64,000 nt of DNA from Phaeobacter sp. B1627 (lineage in GTDB: Bacteria; Pseudomonadota; Alphaproteobacteria; Rhodobacterales; Rhodobacteraceae). The notes under the pieces are model-generated. The model did not search any database and had not been told where the DNA came from. It worked only from the letters and a program-made list of their open reading frames with translations. How positions within the stretch are numbered: the first letter of the stretch is position 1; each line of letters begins with the position of its first letter. The stretch spans positions 62,001 to 126,000 of the forward strand of contig NZ_VCNK01000018.1 in the NCBI RefSeq assembly GCF_006265095.1. Direction: 5' to 3'. This document shows, in pieces, positions 8,354 through 17,706 of this stretch. The translations under genes were made by a program, and so were the position numbers.

Positions 8354-9676
8354 CTATCGGGTGTGCGGCAGGTGCGAGAGCAGGGCCGCAATGGTTTTGT
8401 CCATCTGGTCGGACTGCCGGGCCAGGAACGCGCGTCCCTGGGCCCGCGCTGCCGCCAGCGTGTCGGGCTGCCGGAGCCACCTGTCGATGGCCGCCGGCAG
8501 CGTGTCGGCGCCGGTGATCTCGATGGCGGCGCCAAGGGCCGTCAGCTCGGCAAAGGATTCGGCAAAGTTGTAGGCCCCGGGGCCAGTCAGCACCGCGCCC
8601 CCGGCCTGCATCACCTCGAACGGATTGTGACCGCCGATTTCGCGCAGAGAGCCGCCGAGGAACACCAGCGGACAGAGCGCATACCAAGTGCCGACCTCGC
8701 CCAATGTGTCGGCCAGATAGACCTGTGTCGAGGCCTCGGGCAGGGGGGTGCCGGAGGCGGGCTGGAGACTGCGGCGGGCAGCGGTGAGACCGGCCTCCGC
8801 CACCAGAGCCGCGACCGCATCGCCGCGGTTGGGGTGACGCGGGGCCAGCAGCAACAGGAGGTCAGGGTGGTCGGCCAGCAGAGCCTTGTGGGCATCGAGA
8901 ACGATGGCTTCCTCCCCCTCATGGGTCGAGGACGCGATCCAGACCGGGCGCCCCTGCAGCACCTCCTGCATCAGGCGGAGCGTGCCCTGATCGACCGGCA
9001 ACGGGTCAGAGACGGCCTTGAGATTGCTGCCTTCCTGCACCCGTTCGGGCGCTGCGCCGATGCTGCGAAGGTTGGCGGCGGTCTGGGCGTTCTGGGTCAG
9101 CATCAGCGCGAACTGGTCCAAAAGGAACCGCGCGGTCTTGGGGCGTTTTTGCCAGCGGGCGACGGATTTTGGCGACAGGCGGGCATTCAGCAGGATCAGC
9201 GGGACAGCCGCCGCCCGGGCCCGCACCAGCATATGCGGCCAGAGTTCGCTCTCGACGAAAATGCCCAGATCCGGCTGCCAATGAGCCAGGAACCGGTCCA
9301 CTGCGGCGACGGAATCGAGGGGCGGGAACTGATGTCGGGTGCGGGGAGGCAGGCGTCTGGCGATCAGCTCTGCCGAGGTCGGGGTCCCGGAGGTCACCAG
9401 AAATTCGAGATCCGGCGCGGCCTCGCCCAAACGGTGGATCAGGGTCAGAACAGACAGGCTCTCGCCGACGCTGGCGGCATGGAACCAGACCAGCCGTCCC
9501 GCCGGGCGCGACAGCGATGCATGGCCGAGACGTTCGCGCACGCGTTCCTCGGGCAGGCCATAGTCCCGCAGTTTGCCCGCGACCCTCGACCAGGCCAGAG
9601 GGGCGATCAGCGCGGTCGCGCCGCGATAGAGATGATAGAGCAGGGTGGGGCGGACCTGCTGCGGTGATCGGGACAT
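8354..9676 (-). CDS. waaA: 3-deoxy-D-manno-octulosonic acid (Kdo) transferase
   Basis: A 440-residue Kdo transferase that moves Kdo from CMP-Kdo to lipid A precursor at the inner membrane. N-terminal membrane-anchor region LLYHLYRGATALIAPLAW is followed by WFHAASVGE, the hallmark of the family, then VTSGTPTSAELI, VESELWPHML and NARLSPKS; the C-terminal half contains ASSTHEGEE, APRHPNRG and FLGGSLREIGGHNPFE. All expected blocks are present. The ATG at 9676 is preferred over the adjacent GTG. It lies just downstream of moaA on the same strand and heads the two-gene LPS unit. Confidence 0.95.
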   Translation of the reverse strand: MSRSPQQVRPTLLYHLYRGATALIAPLAWSRVAGKLRDYGLPEERVRERLGHASLSRPAGRLVWFHAASVGESLSVLTLIHRLGEAAPDLEFLVTSGTPTSAELIARRLPPRTRHQFPPLDSVAAVDRFLAHWQPDLGIFVESELWPHMLVRARAAAVPLILLNARLSPKSVARWQKRPKTARFLLDQFALMLTQNAQTAANLRSIGAAPERVQEGSNLKAVSDPLPVDQGTLRLMQEVLQGRPVWIASSTHEGEEAIVLDAHKALLADHPDLLLLLAPRHPNRGDAVAALVAEAGLTAARRSLQPASGTPLPEASTQVYLADTLGEVGTWYALCPLVFLGGSLREIGGHNPFEVMQAGGAVLTGPGAYNFAESFAELTALGAAIEITGADTLPAAIDRWLRQPDTLAAARAQGRAFLARQSDQMDKTIAALLSHLPHTR

Positions 9677-9690
9677 CACGACTTTGCGCC

Positions 9691-10698
9691 TCAGCCGCCG
9701 GTGTGGCTCATGTGGCGGGTCATCTGACCGTCCACCGACTGGCGGGAATAGTCAAAGTCGTGCCCCTTGGGTTTGAGCGAAATCGCGGCGCGGATCGCGT
9801 CCTGGAGCGGCGCTTCGGTATCCGGGTGATCGCGCAGGGGGGCGCGCAGATCGGCCATATCTTCCTGTCCGAGACACATATAGAGCTCGCCCGTGCAGGT
9901 CAGGCGCACGCGGTTGCAGCTTTCGCAAAAGTTGTGGCTGAGCGGCGTGATGAATCCGATCTGCTGGCCGGTGTCTTCCAGCCGCACATAGCGGGCCGGG
10001 CCGCCTGTCCGTTCCGCCAGATCGGTGACCTGATAGCCGCCTTCATAGGCCTTGCGCACATCCTTCAGCGACCAATATTGACCGAGCCGGTTCTCATTGC
10101 CAATATCGCCCATGGGCATGACCTCGATCCAGGTCAGGTCAATCCCGCGCGCGGCGCACCATTGTGTCATGGAGAACAGCTCGTCCTCGTTGAAGTCCTT
10201 CAGGGCGACGGCGTTGATCTTGACCCGCAAGCCCGCAGCCTGTGCCGCGTCGATGCCACGCAGCACCTGCGGCAGCCGGCCCCATCGTGTGACCTCGGCG
10301 AATTTGGCCTCATCCAGCGTATCAAGGGAAACATTGACCCGCCGCACCCCCGCATCAAATAGAGCCTGCGCGTGTTTCTCCAACTGGCTGCCATTGGTGG
10401 TGAGGGTGAGCTCCTTCAGCGCCCCGCTGTCGAGATGGCGGGTCATGCCGCGAAAGAACGTCATGATGTCCCGGCGCACCAAGGGTTCGCCCCCGGTGAT
10501 GCGCAGCTTTTGAACGCCGAGGCCGATGAAGGTGGAGCACATGCGGTCCAGCTCCTCCAGCGTCAGCAGCTCCTTCTTTGGCAGGAAGGTCATATTTTCG
10601 GACATGCAGTAAACGCAGCGAAAATCGCAGCGGTCGGTGACCGAGACCCGAAGGTATGTGATAGCGCGCGCGAAGGGATCGATAAGAGGTGCTGTCAT
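9691..10698 (-). CDS. moaA: GTP 3',8-cyclase (molybdenum cofactor biosynthesis)
   Basis: A 335-residue radical-SAM enzyme that converts GTP to 3',8-cH2GTP, the first step of molybdopterin synthesis. The SAM cluster cysteines are at 24, 28 and 31 (CDFRCVYC). The second, GTP-binding cluster uses C258, C261 and C275 (CESC then C at plus 14). The C-terminal Gly-Gly tail that MoaA needs for activity is intact (last residues HTGG). The start is the ATG at 10698 directly before the conserved block. No other moa gene is in the window. It is followed closely by waaA, which has no metabolic link. Confidence 0.96.
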   Translation of the reverse strand: MTAPLIDPFARAITYLRVSVTDRCDFRCVYCMSENMTFLPKKELLTLEELDRMCSTFIGLGVQKLRITGGEPLVRRDIMTFFRGMTRHLDSGALKELTLTTNGSQLEKHAQALFDAGVRRVNVSLDTLDEAKFAEVTRWGRLPQVLRGIDAAQAAGLRVKINAVALKDFNEDELFSMTQWCAARGIDLTWIEVMPMGDIGNENRLGQYWSLKDVRKAYEGGYQVTDLAERTGGPARYVRLEDTGQQIGFITPLSHNFCESCNRVRLTCTGELYMCLGQEDMADLRAPLRDHPDTEAPLQDAIRAAISLKPKGHDFDYSRQSVDGQMTRHMSHTGG

Positions 10699-10850
10699 GG
10701 AACCATAGGTAAGGGGGTAATGCCATTAGGACAATAGAGTTGCGCCCTTCAAATGGTGCCATTGTGTCAGAGGGCAGCGCAGAGACGGGGGCGGCTCAGT
10801 GCGCTGCATTGTGTCTGGCGTCCCCGGCATCTGGCCGCTAGGGTCGCCGC

Positions 10851-11558
10851 ATGACACGATATCTGACTCGACGCGCCTTCAAATACCTGTCTTTCGCGGC
10901 TTTGGTGGCGGGCGGCGTATCCGCCTGCAACGGGCTGGGGGGGGTGCATCTGAATTCCCAGGTTCTGCAGGGGCTTGGCACCGGGCTGCAGCTGGAGCCG
11001 ATGACGCCGGTTTCCCCGGAGGCGCCGCCTGCAGTCGAGTCGGAACCGCTGGACGCCACTGCGGCAAAGCCGTGGTCCTCGCCGCCGTCGACGCTGGGTG
11101 CGACTGCGGCGAGTGGGGCAAGTGGGGCTTCGGCACCCTTGGGGTCGACTGGTGCGGCTGGGTCGGCGGGGGCGTCGCAAGCAAATGTCGCGCGCACGTC
11201 GGAGATCGCCACACCGCGGGCGGGTGCGGAGGCGGCGTCGGCCTCCCCTGCTGCTCCGCAAACGTCTGGGGCTGGCGCTTCTGCTCCGGTTGTGGCCTCG
11301 GCCCCGTCTTTTGTCGGGCAAAAGACGACGGTGGTGGGATTGGGCGACCCAGGACGTGACGGGTTATGGATGGAAACACCGCTGGTTTCGGCCCGGCGCA
11401 ACGCACGGCTGCTGGCCCCAAATGGCAAGAGCGTGGTGGTCACGCTGGAGCCGATCGCAGGCGACGCGGGGCAGGGCAGTCGCCTCTCCATCGGAGGCAT
11501 GCGGGCGCTGGGCCTGCCGCTGACGGAACTGGTCGAAATCCGCGTCGGGCCAGTCTGA
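10851..11558 (+). CDS. Putative Tat-exported lipoprotein with low-complexity linker and small C-terminal domain
   Basis: A 235-residue protein. The N-terminus TRRAFKYLSF fits a twin-arginine signal and is followed by VSAC, a good lipobox with Cys at 26, so this may be a Tat-dependent lipoprotein. Residues about 45-155 are a Pro/Ala/Gly/Ser-rich linker. The last 75 residues form a folded domain with GLWMETPL, NGKSVVVTLEP and LSIGGMRALGLP, a pattern resembling the double-psi beta-barrel of RlpA-like proteins. That last assignment is by eye and tentative. I do not know a function. The gene is alone, divergent from moaA. Confidence 0.65.
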   Translation: MTRYLTRRAFKYLSFAALVAGGVSACNGLGGVHLNSQVLQGLGTGLQLEPMTPVSPEAPPAVESEPLDATAAKPWSSPPSTLGATAASGASGASAPLGSTGAAGSAGASQANVARTSEIATPRAGAEAASASPAAPQTSGAGASAPVVASAPSFVGQKTTVVGLGDPGRDGLWMETPLVSARRNARLLAPNGKSVVVTLEPIAGDAGQGSRLSIGGMRALGLPLTELVEIRVGPV

Positions 11559-11643
11559 TCCAGGCTGATACGGCCTGTCCCGGCATGACCCGGCCCCATG
11601 TGACCTGATGCGACCCGAGGGCCGCGTTTCCCGCCTGATCGGA

Positions 11644-12333
11644 TCAGCTGCCCAGATGCTTGGCGGCTTCCTTGCGGGCGAAGACTTTCATCTGATCGCC
11701 ATAGGTCGCGAGAAAGGCGCGGGTGCCGTCGGGGTCGTGTTTTGACAGATCGCGCAGCCACCAGCCGATGGATTTCTGAATGAACCACGCGCGATCGGGC
11801 ACATAGGTCGCAGCCCAGCCCAAAATCCGCGTCCGCGCGTCCCGTTCGGTCGGTTTCGGGTTGGCCAGCTTGGCCCATGGCAGGGTCGCCACGAGCGCCG
11901 CGCGCCGGGTCCACATATGCTCGGAAGTGGTCCAGACCTCGACCGAATCCAGCCGGGCGGGGTCCGCCTGCAGGCGTTTCGAGATTGCCGATGCAGCCTG
12001 GTCCGCGATGGCCCAACTGTCGAAATCGGGCACCCAGCTTTGCAACAGCTCCCAGATCGCGTCATCCGGTTTGATCCGCGCCTGCGTCAGCAGCTTGGCG
12101 GCGAGAATGCGCGCCTCGAAGACGTCACTGGCCCAGAGCTCTGACGCGAGGTCGACGCGCGCCTCAAGATCCAGCGCCTGCCTCAGGTCGCGCGACAGGG
12201 TGTTGAGACTGTCGTTGCCGATGCCCAGAACCGGACGGGTTTGTTTGTGATAGGCGGCCATCTGCGCGGCGCGATCGGGATCTGCGGCACTGCGCAGAGT
12301 GGCGAGTACCTCGTCGGGTGTGTGCGGCATCAT
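11644..12333 (-). CDS. alkD: DNA alkylation repair protein, AlkD-type HEAT-repeat glycosylase
   Basis: A 229-residue all-helical protein of the AlkD family, which removes bulky or positively charged alkylated bases (such as 3- and 7-alkylpurines) without base flipping. Recognisable segments are GIGNDSLNTLSRDLR near the N-terminus, ASELWASDVFEARILAAKLL, DSWAIADQAASAISK and FIQKSIGWWLRDLSKHDP, in the usual order. The length matches the family. The start overlaps the glmS stop as ATGA, giving translational coupling to cell-wall precursor genes that are not functionally related. A second HEAT-type DNA glycosylase (AlkC-like) lies at 55.2 kb. Confidence 0.88.
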   Translation of the reverse strand: MMPHTPDEVLATLRSAADPDRAAQMAAYHKQTRPVLGIGNDSLNTLSRDLRQALDLEARVDLASELWASDVFEARILAAKLLTQARIKPDDAIWELLQSWVPDFDSWAIADQAASAISKRLQADPARLDSVEVWTTSEHMWTRRAALVATLPWAKLANPKPTERDARTRILGWAATYVPDRAWFIQKSIGWWLRDLSKHDPDGTRAFLATYGDQMKVFARKEAAKHLGS

Positions 12334-14138
12334 TCGACGGTCACGGATTTGGCGAGGTTGCGCGGCTGGTCCACATCGGTCCCTTTGGCAATGGCGGTGA
12401 AATAGGCGATCTGCTGTGCCGGGACCGCATAGAGGATCGGTGCCAGCGCGTCCGGAACCTGTGGCATGATGATGACCTCGGCGGTGCCTTCCGATGCGGT
12501 GCGCGCGCCGTCGGCATCCGTCACCAGCACCACCCGGCCGCCCCGCGCCATCACCTCCTGCATGTTGGAGATGGTCTTTTCAAACAGCGCGTCGCGCGGC
12601 GCCATGACGATCACCGGCACGCTCTCGTCGATCAGGGCGATGGGTCCGTGTTTCAGCTCGCCCGAGGCATAGCCCTCTGCGTGGATGTAGCTGAGTTCCT
12701 TGAGCTTCAGCGCCCCCTCGAGTGCCAGCGGATAGAGCTGGCCGCGCCCGAGGAAGATAATGTCGCGGGCCGTGGCCAGATCACGGGCAGCACGGGCGAT
12801 CTGGGCCTCGGAGGCCAGCGATTGATGGATCAGGCCGGGCAGGGCGCGCAGGTCTTCGGGCATGCCCTCCGGCAGCGGCAGGCCGCGTACCTGTGCCGCC
12901 TTCAGGGCGAGCATCAGCAAGACGGTCAGCTGACAGGTGAAGGCCTTGGTCGAGGCGACGGAGATTTCGGGGCCTGCGTGGATCGGCAGTACCACGTCGC
13001 TTTCGCGCGCGATGGTGCTTTCGGGGACATTGACCAGCGCCGCGATCACATCGGCCTTGTCCTGCATGTACTTGAGCGCCGCGAGCGTGTCGGCGGTTTC
13101 GCCGGATTGGGAGACGAACATGGCCAGTGTGCCGGGGGCGACGGGGGGCTCCCGGTAGCGGAATTCCGAGGCCACATCGACCTCGACCGGCAGGCGTGCA
13201 ATGGTCTCGAACCAATATTTCGCCACCATACACGCATAGTAGGCAGTGCCGCAGGCGACCAGTGTCAGCCGTTCAACGCCGCTGAAGTCGAGACCGTCGG
13301 GCAGGGTGATGGTGCCGGTGTCATCCAGATAGGCCCTGAGCGCCTTGTCCACGGCGACGGGCTGTTCGGCGATCTCCTTGGCCATGAAATGCTTGTGGCC
13401 GTCTTTGTTGATGCGGGTGTTCTCCAGCGTGATCTGACGCATCTCGCGGTTGGCAAGATTGCCCCTGGCGTCCCAGATCGTGAGGCTCTGACGGGTGAGG
13501 ACGGCAAAATCGCCCTCGTCCAGATAGGTGATCCGGTCGGTCATCGGCGCCAGCGCAATGGCATCGGAGCCGACAAACATCTCTCCATCGCCGTGCCCGA
13601 TGGCCAGCGGTGACCCCTTGCGGGCGGCGACAATCAGATCTTCCTCGCCGTCAAACAGGAAGGCCAGCGCGAAGGCGCCGTCGAGCTGCGCCACGGTCTT
13701 GCGCGCGGCCTCTGCGGCGCTGGTGCCATCGCGCATGTGATACTCGCACAGCAATGCCACCGTTTCGGTATCCGTCTGGGTCACAAAGGTGATCCCATGG
13801 GCGGCCAGCTCGGTGCGCAGCTCCTTGAAATTTTCGATGATGCCGTTGTGGACCACGGCGACGCGGCCCGCCTGATGGGGATGCGCGTTGCTGACGGTCG
13901 GAGCGCCATGGGTGGCCCAGCGGGTATGGCCGATGCCGGATTTGCCCGGCAGCGGATTGTGCACCAGCTCGTCCGACAGGTTGATCAGCTTGCCCACGGC
14001 GCGACGGCGGTCGAGATGGCCGTCGTTGACGGTGGCAATGCCCGCGCTGTCATAGCCGCGGTATTCGAGCCGTTTCAGCGCCTCCACCAGAATGGGGGAC
14101 ACCTCGTGGCTGCCCAGAACTCCAACGATACCACACAT
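12330..14138 (-). CDS. glmS: Glutamine--fructose-6-phosphate aminotransferase (isomerizing)
   Basis: A 602-residue enzyme that makes glucosamine-6-phosphate from fructose-6-phosphate and glutamine, the entry point of UDP-GlcNAc, peptidoglycan and LPS synthesis. The N-terminal glutaminase domain begins MCGIVGVLG with Cys2 as nucleophile, then RLEYRGYDSAG. Two SIS domains follow (VACGTAYYA, SQSGETADTLAALK, STKAFTCQLT), and the C-terminus carries KELSYIHAEGYASGELKHGP. It starts two bases after glmU and clearly forms an operon with it. No ribozyme or other leader regulation is visible, as expected outside Gram-positives. Confidence 0.97.
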   Translation of the reverse strand: MCGIVGVLGSHEVSPILVEALKRLEYRGYDSAGIATVNDGHLDRRRAVGKLINLSDELVHNPLPGKSGIGHTRWATHGAPTVSNAHPHQAGRVAVVHNGIIENFKELRTELAAHGITFVTQTDTETVALLCEYHMRDGTSAAEAARKTVAQLDGAFALAFLFDGEEDLIVAARKGSPLAIGHGDGEMFVGSDAIALAPMTDRITYLDEGDFAVLTRQSLTIWDARGNLANREMRQITLENTRINKDGHKHFMAKEIAEQPVAVDKALRAYLDDTGTITLPDGLDFSGVERLTLVACGTAYYACMVAKYWFETIARLPVEVDVASEFRYREPPVAPGTLAMFVSQSGETADTLAALKYMQDKADVIAALVNVPESTIARESDVVLPIHAGPEISVASTKAFTCQLTVLLMLALKAAQVRGLPLPEGMPEDLRALPGLIHQSLASEAQIARAARDLATARDIIFLGRGQLYPLALEGALKLKELSYIHAEGYASGELKHGPIALIDESVPVIVMAPRDALFEKTISNMQEVMARGGRVVLVTDADGARTASEGTAEVIIMPQVPDALAPILYAVPAQQIAYFTAIAKGTDVDQPRNLAKSVTVE

Positions 14139-14140
14139 GG

Positions 14141-15493
14141 TCAGCTTCCCTTGTTCTGGCGGGCTTTGCGGGCGCGCAGCATATCCATCAGCTTTTCCGC
14201 ACGGCCCGTTTTGTTGATCTGCGGCGTCCGCGCGATGGCAAGGTCGCCGTCGCCGACGTCTTTCGTGATCACCGCCCCCGAGGCGGTCATCGCCTCATGG
14301 CCGACCCGGACCGGGGCCACCAGCATGGTGTTGGAGCCGATGAAGGCCCGGGCTCCGATCTCGGTGCGGTGCTTCATGACGCCATCATAGTTGCAGGTGA
14401 TGGTGCCCGCGCCGATATTGGTCGCCTTGCCGACCGAAGCATCGCCGATATAGCTCAGATGGTTGACCTTGGCGCCTTCGCCGATTTCGGCGTTCTTGAT
14501 CTCGACGAAATTGCCGATGTGGGTGTCCTCTGCCAGTTCGGCGCCGGGGCGCAGGCGGGCATAGGGGCCGACTTTGGCGCCGCGCGAGACATGGCAGCCC
14601 TCGAGATGCGAAAACGCCCGGATCAGCACACCGCTTTCCACGGTGACGCCGGGGCCGAAAACCACGTTCGGTTCTACCACCGTGTCGCGGCCGATATAGG
14701 TATCAAAGGCGAGGTAGACCGTCTCGGGCGCCATCAGGGTGACGCCGATATCCAGCAGCTCGGCGCGGGCGCGGGTCTGAAATACCGCATCCGCCGCCGC
14801 CAGATCCGCGCGGGAATTGATGCCGAGGGTTTCCTCTTCTGGACAGGCCACCGCAGTCACCGCGAGACCTTCGGCGCGGGCCAGCTCTGCCAGATCGGTG
14901 AGGTAGTATTCACCAGCCGCATTGTCGTTGCCGACCTTCTCCAGCAGACGGAACATCACCGCCGCATCCGCCGCCATCAGGCCGGAATTGCAGAAGCTGA
15001 TGGCGCGTTCCTCCTCGGTTGCGTCCTTGTATTCGACAATGCGTTCGAGGGTCTCGCCCTGCATCACCAGACGGCCGTAGCGGGCGGGATCGGCGGCCTC
15101 GAAGCCGAGGATCACCAGATCGGCGCGACTGCGGGCCTCGATCATGCGCTCCAGCGTCTGTTGGGACACGAAGGGGGTATCACCATAGAGCACGACCACA
15201 TCGCCCTCAAACCCCCGGAGCGCGTCGCGGGCCTGCAGAACCGCATGGCCGGTGCCGAGCTGTTCGCTCTGCAGCACGACCTGCGCCTCCTCGTCGATCT
15301 CGGCGACGGCGGCGCGGACCCTCTCGGCCTCGTGGCCGGCCACCACGACGGTGCGCGCCGGATCGAGCCCGCGGCCTGCCGCCATGGCGTGTTCCAGCAT
15401 GGGCGCCTGGGCGATCGGATGCAGAACCTTCGGCAGATCGGAGTTCATCCTGCTGCCTTTGCCTGCGGCGAGGATGACGAGGGCGATGCTCAT
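14141..15493 (-). CDS. glmU: Bifunctional GlcN-1-P acetyltransferase / GlcNAc-1-P uridyltransferase
   Basis: A 450-residue bifunctional enzyme completing UDP-GlcNAc synthesis. The N-terminal pyrophosphorylase domain starts with LAAGKGSRMNSDLPKVLHP; DTPFVS and GEYYLTDL follow. The C-terminal left-handed beta-helix is visible as hexapeptide repeats from about residue 255 (GPGVTVESGVLI, GPYARLRPGAEL, GNFVEIKNAEIGEGAKVNHL, GAGTITCNYDG). It is the first gene of the glmU-glmS-alkD unit, divergent from gph across a 134-bp intergenic region that must contain both promoters. Confidence 0.97.
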   Translation of the reverse strand: MSIALVILAAGKGSRMNSDLPKVLHPIAQAPMLEHAMAAGRGLDPARTVVVAGHEAERVRAAVAEIDEEAQVVLQSEQLGTGHAVLQARDALRGFEGDVVVLYGDTPFVSQQTLERMIEARSRADLVILGFEAADPARYGRLVMQGETLERIVEYKDATEEERAISFCNSGLMAADAAVMFRLLEKVGNDNAAGEYYLTDLAELARAEGLAVTAVACPEEETLGINSRADLAAADAVFQTRARAELLDIGVTLMAPETVYLAFDTYIGRDTVVEPNVVFGPGVTVESGVLIRAFSHLEGCHVSRGAKVGPYARLRPGAELAEDTHIGNFVEIKNAEIGEGAKVNHLSYIGDASVGKATNIGAGTITCNYDGVMKHRTEIGARAFIGSNTMLVAPVRVGHEAMTASGAVITKDVGDGDLAIARTPQINKTGRAEKLMDMLRARKARQNKGS

Positions 15494-15627
15494 GGGGTGT
15501 TTTCTCTTTGAGTTTTTGCTGCCCCCGTTTTATCCGCTATCGGGGGGCGCGCAAGGTGTGAGCCCGTAAACTTCGGTTGCGACTTGCAATATGTGACGGC
15601 GAATTCACGCCGAACGGGAGAATTTAC

Positions 15628-16305
15628 ATGCGCACGGTGATCTTTGACCTCGACGGCACGCTGGCCGATACCTCGCGCGATCTGCTGGCGGCGGCGAACC
15701 ATTGCTTCCGGGCGATGGGGCTGGGGGATATGCTGACCCACGCCAGTGACGCAAAGGTCGCCCTGCGCGGCGGCAAAAGGATGCTGACCGAGGGGCTGAC
15801 GCGGGCCGGGCAATACAGGGACGCCACGGTGGAGGAATACTATCCGGTGCTGCTGGAGGCCTATCGCGGAGCAATCGCGACCCATACGGTGATCTACCCC
15901 GGCGCAATGGAGGCCATCGAGGCCCTGAAGGCGGCGGGATACGGCGTCGGTATCTGCACCAACAAACCCGAGGCCCTGGCGGAGCAGTTGATGCAGCAGC
16001 TTGGCGTGCGCGATGTCTTTGCCTCGCTGGTGGGGGCCGATACGCTGCCGGTGCGAAAACCCGACCCTGCGCCTTTGTTCGAGGCGGCGCGCCGGGCAGG
16101 GGGGGCGCCGGACATGTGCGTGTTGATCGGTGACAGCGACACCGACCGCCGGACTTCTGCCAATGCGGGGGTGCCGTCGGTTCTGGTGACATTCGGGCCC
16201 GCCGGAGAGGATATGGCTGCGTTGAAGCCGGAGGCGTTGTTGCATGACTATGCCGATCTGCCCGACGTCGTCGCCGCGCTGATCGGTCGCAATCCACTGG
16301 CCTGA
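15628..16305 (+). CDS. gph: Phosphoglycolate phosphatase-like HAD hydrolase
   Basis: A 225-residue HAD-superfamily phosphatase. Motif I FDLDGTLADTS is at residues 5-15 with the nucleophilic Asp; motif II falls in GICTNKPEALA; motif III/IV is in VRKPDPAPLF and LIGDSDTDRRTS. This matches the Gph group, which hydrolyses 2-phosphoglycolate formed in DNA 3'-end repair or by RuBisCO, though related enzymes act on other sugar phosphates. The ATG at 15628 is chosen because motif I begins four residues later and CGGGAG lies upstream; earlier in-frame starts add an unlikely extension. It is divergent from glmU. Confidence 0.85.
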   Translation: MRTVIFDLDGTLADTSRDLLAAANHCFRAMGLGDMLTHASDAKVALRGGKRMLTEGLTRAGQYRDATVEEYYPVLLEAYRGAIATHTVIYPGAMEAIEALKAAGYGVGICTNKPEALAEQLMQQLGVRDVFASLVGADTLPVRKPDPAPLFEAARRAGGAPDMCVLIGDSDTDRRTSANAGVPSVLVTFGPAGEDMAALKPEALLHDYADLPDVVAALIGRNPLA

Positions 16306-16485
16306 TCGTCCTTGGCGGCGGGCCGCTACAGGGGCTCTGCGGGCGCCTCTGCAGGGACTGTGCAGGGTTTGTGCAGGGGCAGACGGTGCGCAGGGGGCTG
16401 TCGCCCCTGACATGGGCGCCCCTTCGGGTCTGATTTCGCGCCGGACGTGCGACGCCTGCTCTTGACGTCTGTGTAGGGGCGGATC

Positions 16486-17706
16486 ATGACTTTGCCTATG
16501 GCAGAGCATTCGACAGAGCATTTCACCGGCAGTTTCACCCAGCAGGAACCGATCCCGGAGGACGCCATCGAGGCGGCCGTCGCAGTCCTGCGGCATGGGC
16601 GTCTTCACCGCTACAACCTCGTGGAGGAGGAGGCGGGCGAAGTGGCGCTTCTGGAGCAGGAGTTTGCTGCCATGACGGGGGCGAAATACTGCCTCGCCGT
16701 GGCGTCGGGCGGCTATGCCATGGCAACCGCGTTGCGGGCGCTTGGGGTCGGGCAGGGCGAGGCCGTGCTGACCAACGCCTTCACGCTGGCACCGGTGCCG
16801 GGGGCGATCGCGTCGGTGGGTGCGGTGCCGGTCTTCGTCGGGGTGACCGAGGATCTGACCATCGATCTGGAGGATCTCGCGGCAAAGGCGGGGCAGGCCA
16901 GTGTTCTGATGCTCAGTCACATGCGGGGCCATCTGTGCGACATGGACCGGTTGATGGCGATCTGCGCCGAGGCCGGTATCCGGGTGATCGAAGACTGTGC
17001 CCATACAATGGGGGCAAGTTGGAACGGTGTCGCGTCGGGGCGTCATGGACTGGTGGGCTGTTATTCCTGTCAGACATACAAACATGTGAATTCGGGTGAG
17101 GGGGGGCTGCTGATCACCGATGACGCTGAGGTCGCGGCGCGGGCGATCCTGTTGTCGGGGTCCTATATGCTCTATCCCCGTCACCTCGCGGCGCCGGGTG
17201 CCGAGGTGTTTGAACGGGTGAAATATGACACCCCCAATATATCGGGCCGGATGGACAATCTGCGGGCAGCGATTCTGAGACCGCAACTGCGTGATCTGGA
17301 CCGGCAGGTCCGGCGTTGGAATGAGCGCTATCACGTGCTGGAGGACGGCCTGCGGCGGACGCCGGGGCTGACGGTGGTGGAGCGTCCCGAGGCCGAGGTC
17401 TTTGTGGGGTCTTCGATCCAGTTCCTTTTGCTGGATTGGTCGGCGGCGGCGGTCGGGGCCGTGTTGTCCCGCTGTGCTGCGCGCGGGGTGGAACTGAAAT
17501 GGTTCGGCGTGGCGGAACCTGTCGCCTTTACCTCGAGGTATGACAGCTGGCGCTATGCGCCGACGCAACCCCTGCCCAAAAGCGACCGTATCCTTGCGGG
17601 CATTATCGATATGCGTGTCCCGCTGACGTTCTCTCTGGATGATTGTGCGCTGATCGCGCGGATCATCCGCGCGGAGGTCAGCGCCGTGTGGCAAGGCGGC
17701 GTCTGA
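16486..17706 (+). CDS. DegT/DnrJ/EryC1/StrS-family PLP aminotransferase
   Basis: A 406-residue PLP enzyme of the sugar aminotransferase (DegT/EryC1/StrS) family. The cofactor lysine is K199 in the block QTYKHVNSGEGG, where the family normally has SFHxxKxxxxGEGG; the Asp that contacts the pyridine ring is in IEDCAHTMG. Members usually transaminate nucleotide-linked 4- or 3-keto sugars for LPS or antibiotics, but no sugar epimerase, dehydratase or transferase gene is adjacent, and HM in SHMRGHLCDM replaces the usual HxxG. The substrate is therefore open. The upstream 180 bp contain three TGCAGGG copies. Confidence 0.8.
   Translation: MTLPMAEHSTEHFTGSFTQQEPIPEDAIEAAVAVLRHGRLHRYNLVEEEAGEVALLEQEFAAMTGAKYCLAVASGGYAMATALRALGVGQGEAVLTNAFTLAPVPGAIASVGAVPVFVGVTEDLTIDLEDLAAKAGQASVLMLSHMRGHLCDMDRLMAICAEAGIRVIEDCAHTMGASWNGVASGRHGLVGCYSCQTYKHVNSGEGGLLITDDAEVAARAILLSGSYMLYPRHLAAPGAEVFERVKYDTPNISGRMDNLRAAILRPQLRDLDRQVRRWNERYHVLEDGLRRTPGLTVVERPEAEVFVGSSIQFLLLDWSAAAVGAVLSRCAARGVELKWFGVAEPVAFTSRYDSWRYAPTQPLPKSDRILAGIIDMRVPLTFSLDDCALIARIIRAEVSAVWQGGV

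Noticed and set aside
10851-11558. Naming the 235-residue lipoprotein as a galactarate dehydratase
   Set aside because: Similar roseobacter proteins are sometimes labelled this way, but the protein is far too short and has an export signal and a linker; no such enzyme motif is present.
12330-14138. A glmS ribozyme or other leader control of glmS
   Set aside because: glmS starts two bases after glmU, so there is no leader; such ribozymes are known mainly from Gram-positive bacteria.
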